Under the pieces are notes generated by a model that worked only from the letters and a program-made list of their open reading frames with translations, did not search any database and was not told the origin of the DNA. From Flavobacteriaceae bacterium (GTDB lineage: Bacteria > Bacteroidota > Bacteroidia > Flavobacteriales > Flavobacteriaceae), in the NCBI GenBank assembly GCA_016763595.1, contig JAESTN010000041.1:1-7817 (forward strand): a DNA stretch of 7,817 bases, given 5' to 3'. Below are positions 6,887-7,817 of this stretch, piece by piece. Numbering within the stretch: position 1 is the first letter of the stretch; the number at the start of each line of letters is the position of its first letter. A program made the translations under genes and the position numbers.

Positions 6887-7817
6887 TTATGAAAGTAATT
6901 TTACAATCTGTTCTGCCAATTCTTCTCCAATTCTGTTTTGAGCTTCAACAGTAGCAGCTCCAACATGAGGTGTTAAAGAAATATCAGGATTCATTAATAT
7001 CTGAATTTCAGGATTTGGTTCTTTTTCAAAAACATCTAAACCTGCATATTTAACTTTACCGGTTTCAATAGCCTTTACTAAAGCAACTTCATCAATAAGA
7101 CCACCACGAGCGGCGTTGATAATTCCGACACCATCTTTCATAGAGTTAAATTGATCATTACCAATTACATAATTATCTTGACTTGGAATGTGTAAAGTAA
7201 TAAAGTCTGCATGTTTTAATACTTCAGAAATAGGTTCTGTTTCAATTTCTATATCAATTGATTGTCCATTGTAAAAAGGAACATTGATGGTTGCATTTCC
7301 AATAAATGCATCAGTAGCAATCACTTTCATTCCAATTCCTAAAGCAATTTTAGCAACTTCTTTTCCTATTCTTCCAACTCCAACAATCCCTAAAGTTTTT
7401 CCTCTAAGCTCAGTTCCGTTTCCAAAATCTCTCTTTAAATCTTTAAAACGAGTATCACCTTCTAAGGGCATCTCCCTGTTTAATTGATGTAAAAAACGAA
7501 CCATTCCAAATAAATGCGCAAAAACCAATTCTGCCACAGAGCTAGAAGAGGCATTTGGAGTATTGATTACATGTAATCCATTGTTGATTGCATACTCTAC
7601 ATCGATGTTATCCATGCCAACACCACCACGACCAATTAATTTAATACTCGGACAAGCTTCAATTAATTCTTGACGTACCTGGGTTGAACTTCGTACTAAA
7701 ATTGCATCAATTGAATTTTCATTGATAAAATTTTCTAATTGATTTTGAGCAACTGTTGTTGTAATAACTTCAAAACCATTTTTCTCTAAAATGGTAATTC
7801 CACTTTGTGAAATTCCA
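6887..7817 (-). CDS. serA: D-3-phosphoglycerate dehydrogenase, short form without ACT domain (5' end cut by window)
   Basis: SerA oxidises 3-phosphoglycerate to 3-phosphohydroxypyruvate with NAD, the first step of serine synthesis. The frame is open to the right edge and gives 309 residues; about ten N-terminal residues are probably missing. An internal Met at 7615 is not the start, because clear family sequence precedes it (GISQSG at 1-6, IGRGGVGMDNID at 60-71). In visible-residue numbering, the Rossmann loop GVGRIG is at 146-151 and the likely NAD-ribose-binding Asp is 169. The catalytic set is Arg237 (NAARGG), Glu266 (FEKEP) and His284 (LTPHVG). The protein ends at LAEQIVKLLS, right after the catalytic domain, so it lacks the C-terminal ACT domain through which E. 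coli SerA senses serine. Another 2-hydroxyacid dehydrogenase is the alternative, but length, motifs and context favour SerA. Confidence 0.9.
   Translation of the reverse strand, partial: GISQSGITILEKNGFEVITTTVAQNQLENFINENSIDAILVRSSTQVRQELIEACPSIKLIGRGGVGMDNIDVEYAINNGLHVINTPNASSSSVAELVFAHLFGMVRFLHQLNREMPLEGDTRFKDLKRDFGNGTELRGKTLGIVGVGRIGKEVAKIALGIGMKVIATDAFIGNATINVPFYNGQSIDIEIETEPISEVLKHADFITLHIPSQDNYVIGNDQFNSMKDGVGIINAARGGLIDEVALVKAIETGKVKYAGLDVFEKEPNPEIQILMNPDISLTPHVGAATVEAQNRIGEELAEQIVKLLS

Larger units (their letters stand above)
1..7817 (-). other. Probable six-gene operon
   Basis: All six genes are on the minus strand in the order serA, DUF1015, yggS, exonuclease, DUF3857-B, DUF3857-A, with gaps of 7, 27, 30, 3 and 19 nt. 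No intrinsic terminator or convincing promoter is visible between them. The promoter must lie to the right of the window and the operon end to the left. An internal control point is possible at the palindrome between yggS and the exonuclease. Co-transcription is inferred from spacing only. Confidence 0.7.

Noticed and set aside
7613..7615. ATG within serA as the start codon
   Set aside because: It lies in the conserved GVGMDNID stretch, and 67 more in-frame codons with family-like sequence precede it up to the window edge.

Overview
The window looks like chromosomal DNA from a marine-type member of the Bacteroidota, probably Flavobacteriaceae (Polaribacter/Tenacibaculum-like). The evidence is the low G+C, the weak or A-rich ribosome binding sites, the Lys/Asn/Ile-rich proteins, and protein types and gene order I associate with that group. 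I could run no database search, so the taxonomic call is an inference.

Every gene lies on the minus strand, so transcription runs from the right edge to the left edge. In transcription order they are: (1) serA, a short D-3-phosphoglycerate dehydrogenase, missing about its first ten residues at the right edge; (2) a DUF1015-family protein with an ADGHHR motif; (3) a YggS/PLPBP-type pyridoxal-phosphate homeostasis protein; (4) a DnaQ-like DEDDh exonuclease with a degenerate GIY-YIG domain and a TTG start; (5) and (6) two tandem, diverged, exported DUF3857/transglutaminase-like proteins. The second of these runs off the left edge and lacks roughly its last 25 residues.

Gaps between genes are 7, 27, 30, 3 and 19 nt, so the window looks like one operon. 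I see no RNA gene, mobile element, CRISPR array or rho-independent terminator, and no stretch over 300 bases lacks a gene. The one notable non-coding element is a perfect 18-bp palindrome at the yggS stop codon, just upstream of the exonuclease start. It could be an operator or an mRNA hairpin dividing the operon into two blocks.

Functionally, the right half concerns serine synthesis and PLP handling (SerA, DUF1015, YggS). The left half holds a DNA-processing enzyme and two envelope proteins whose transglutaminase active sites appear lost. The points most worth checking are the possible serine-related role of DUF1015, the inactivated and shortened GIY-YIG part of the exonuclease, the paired pseudo-transglutaminases, and the palindrome.
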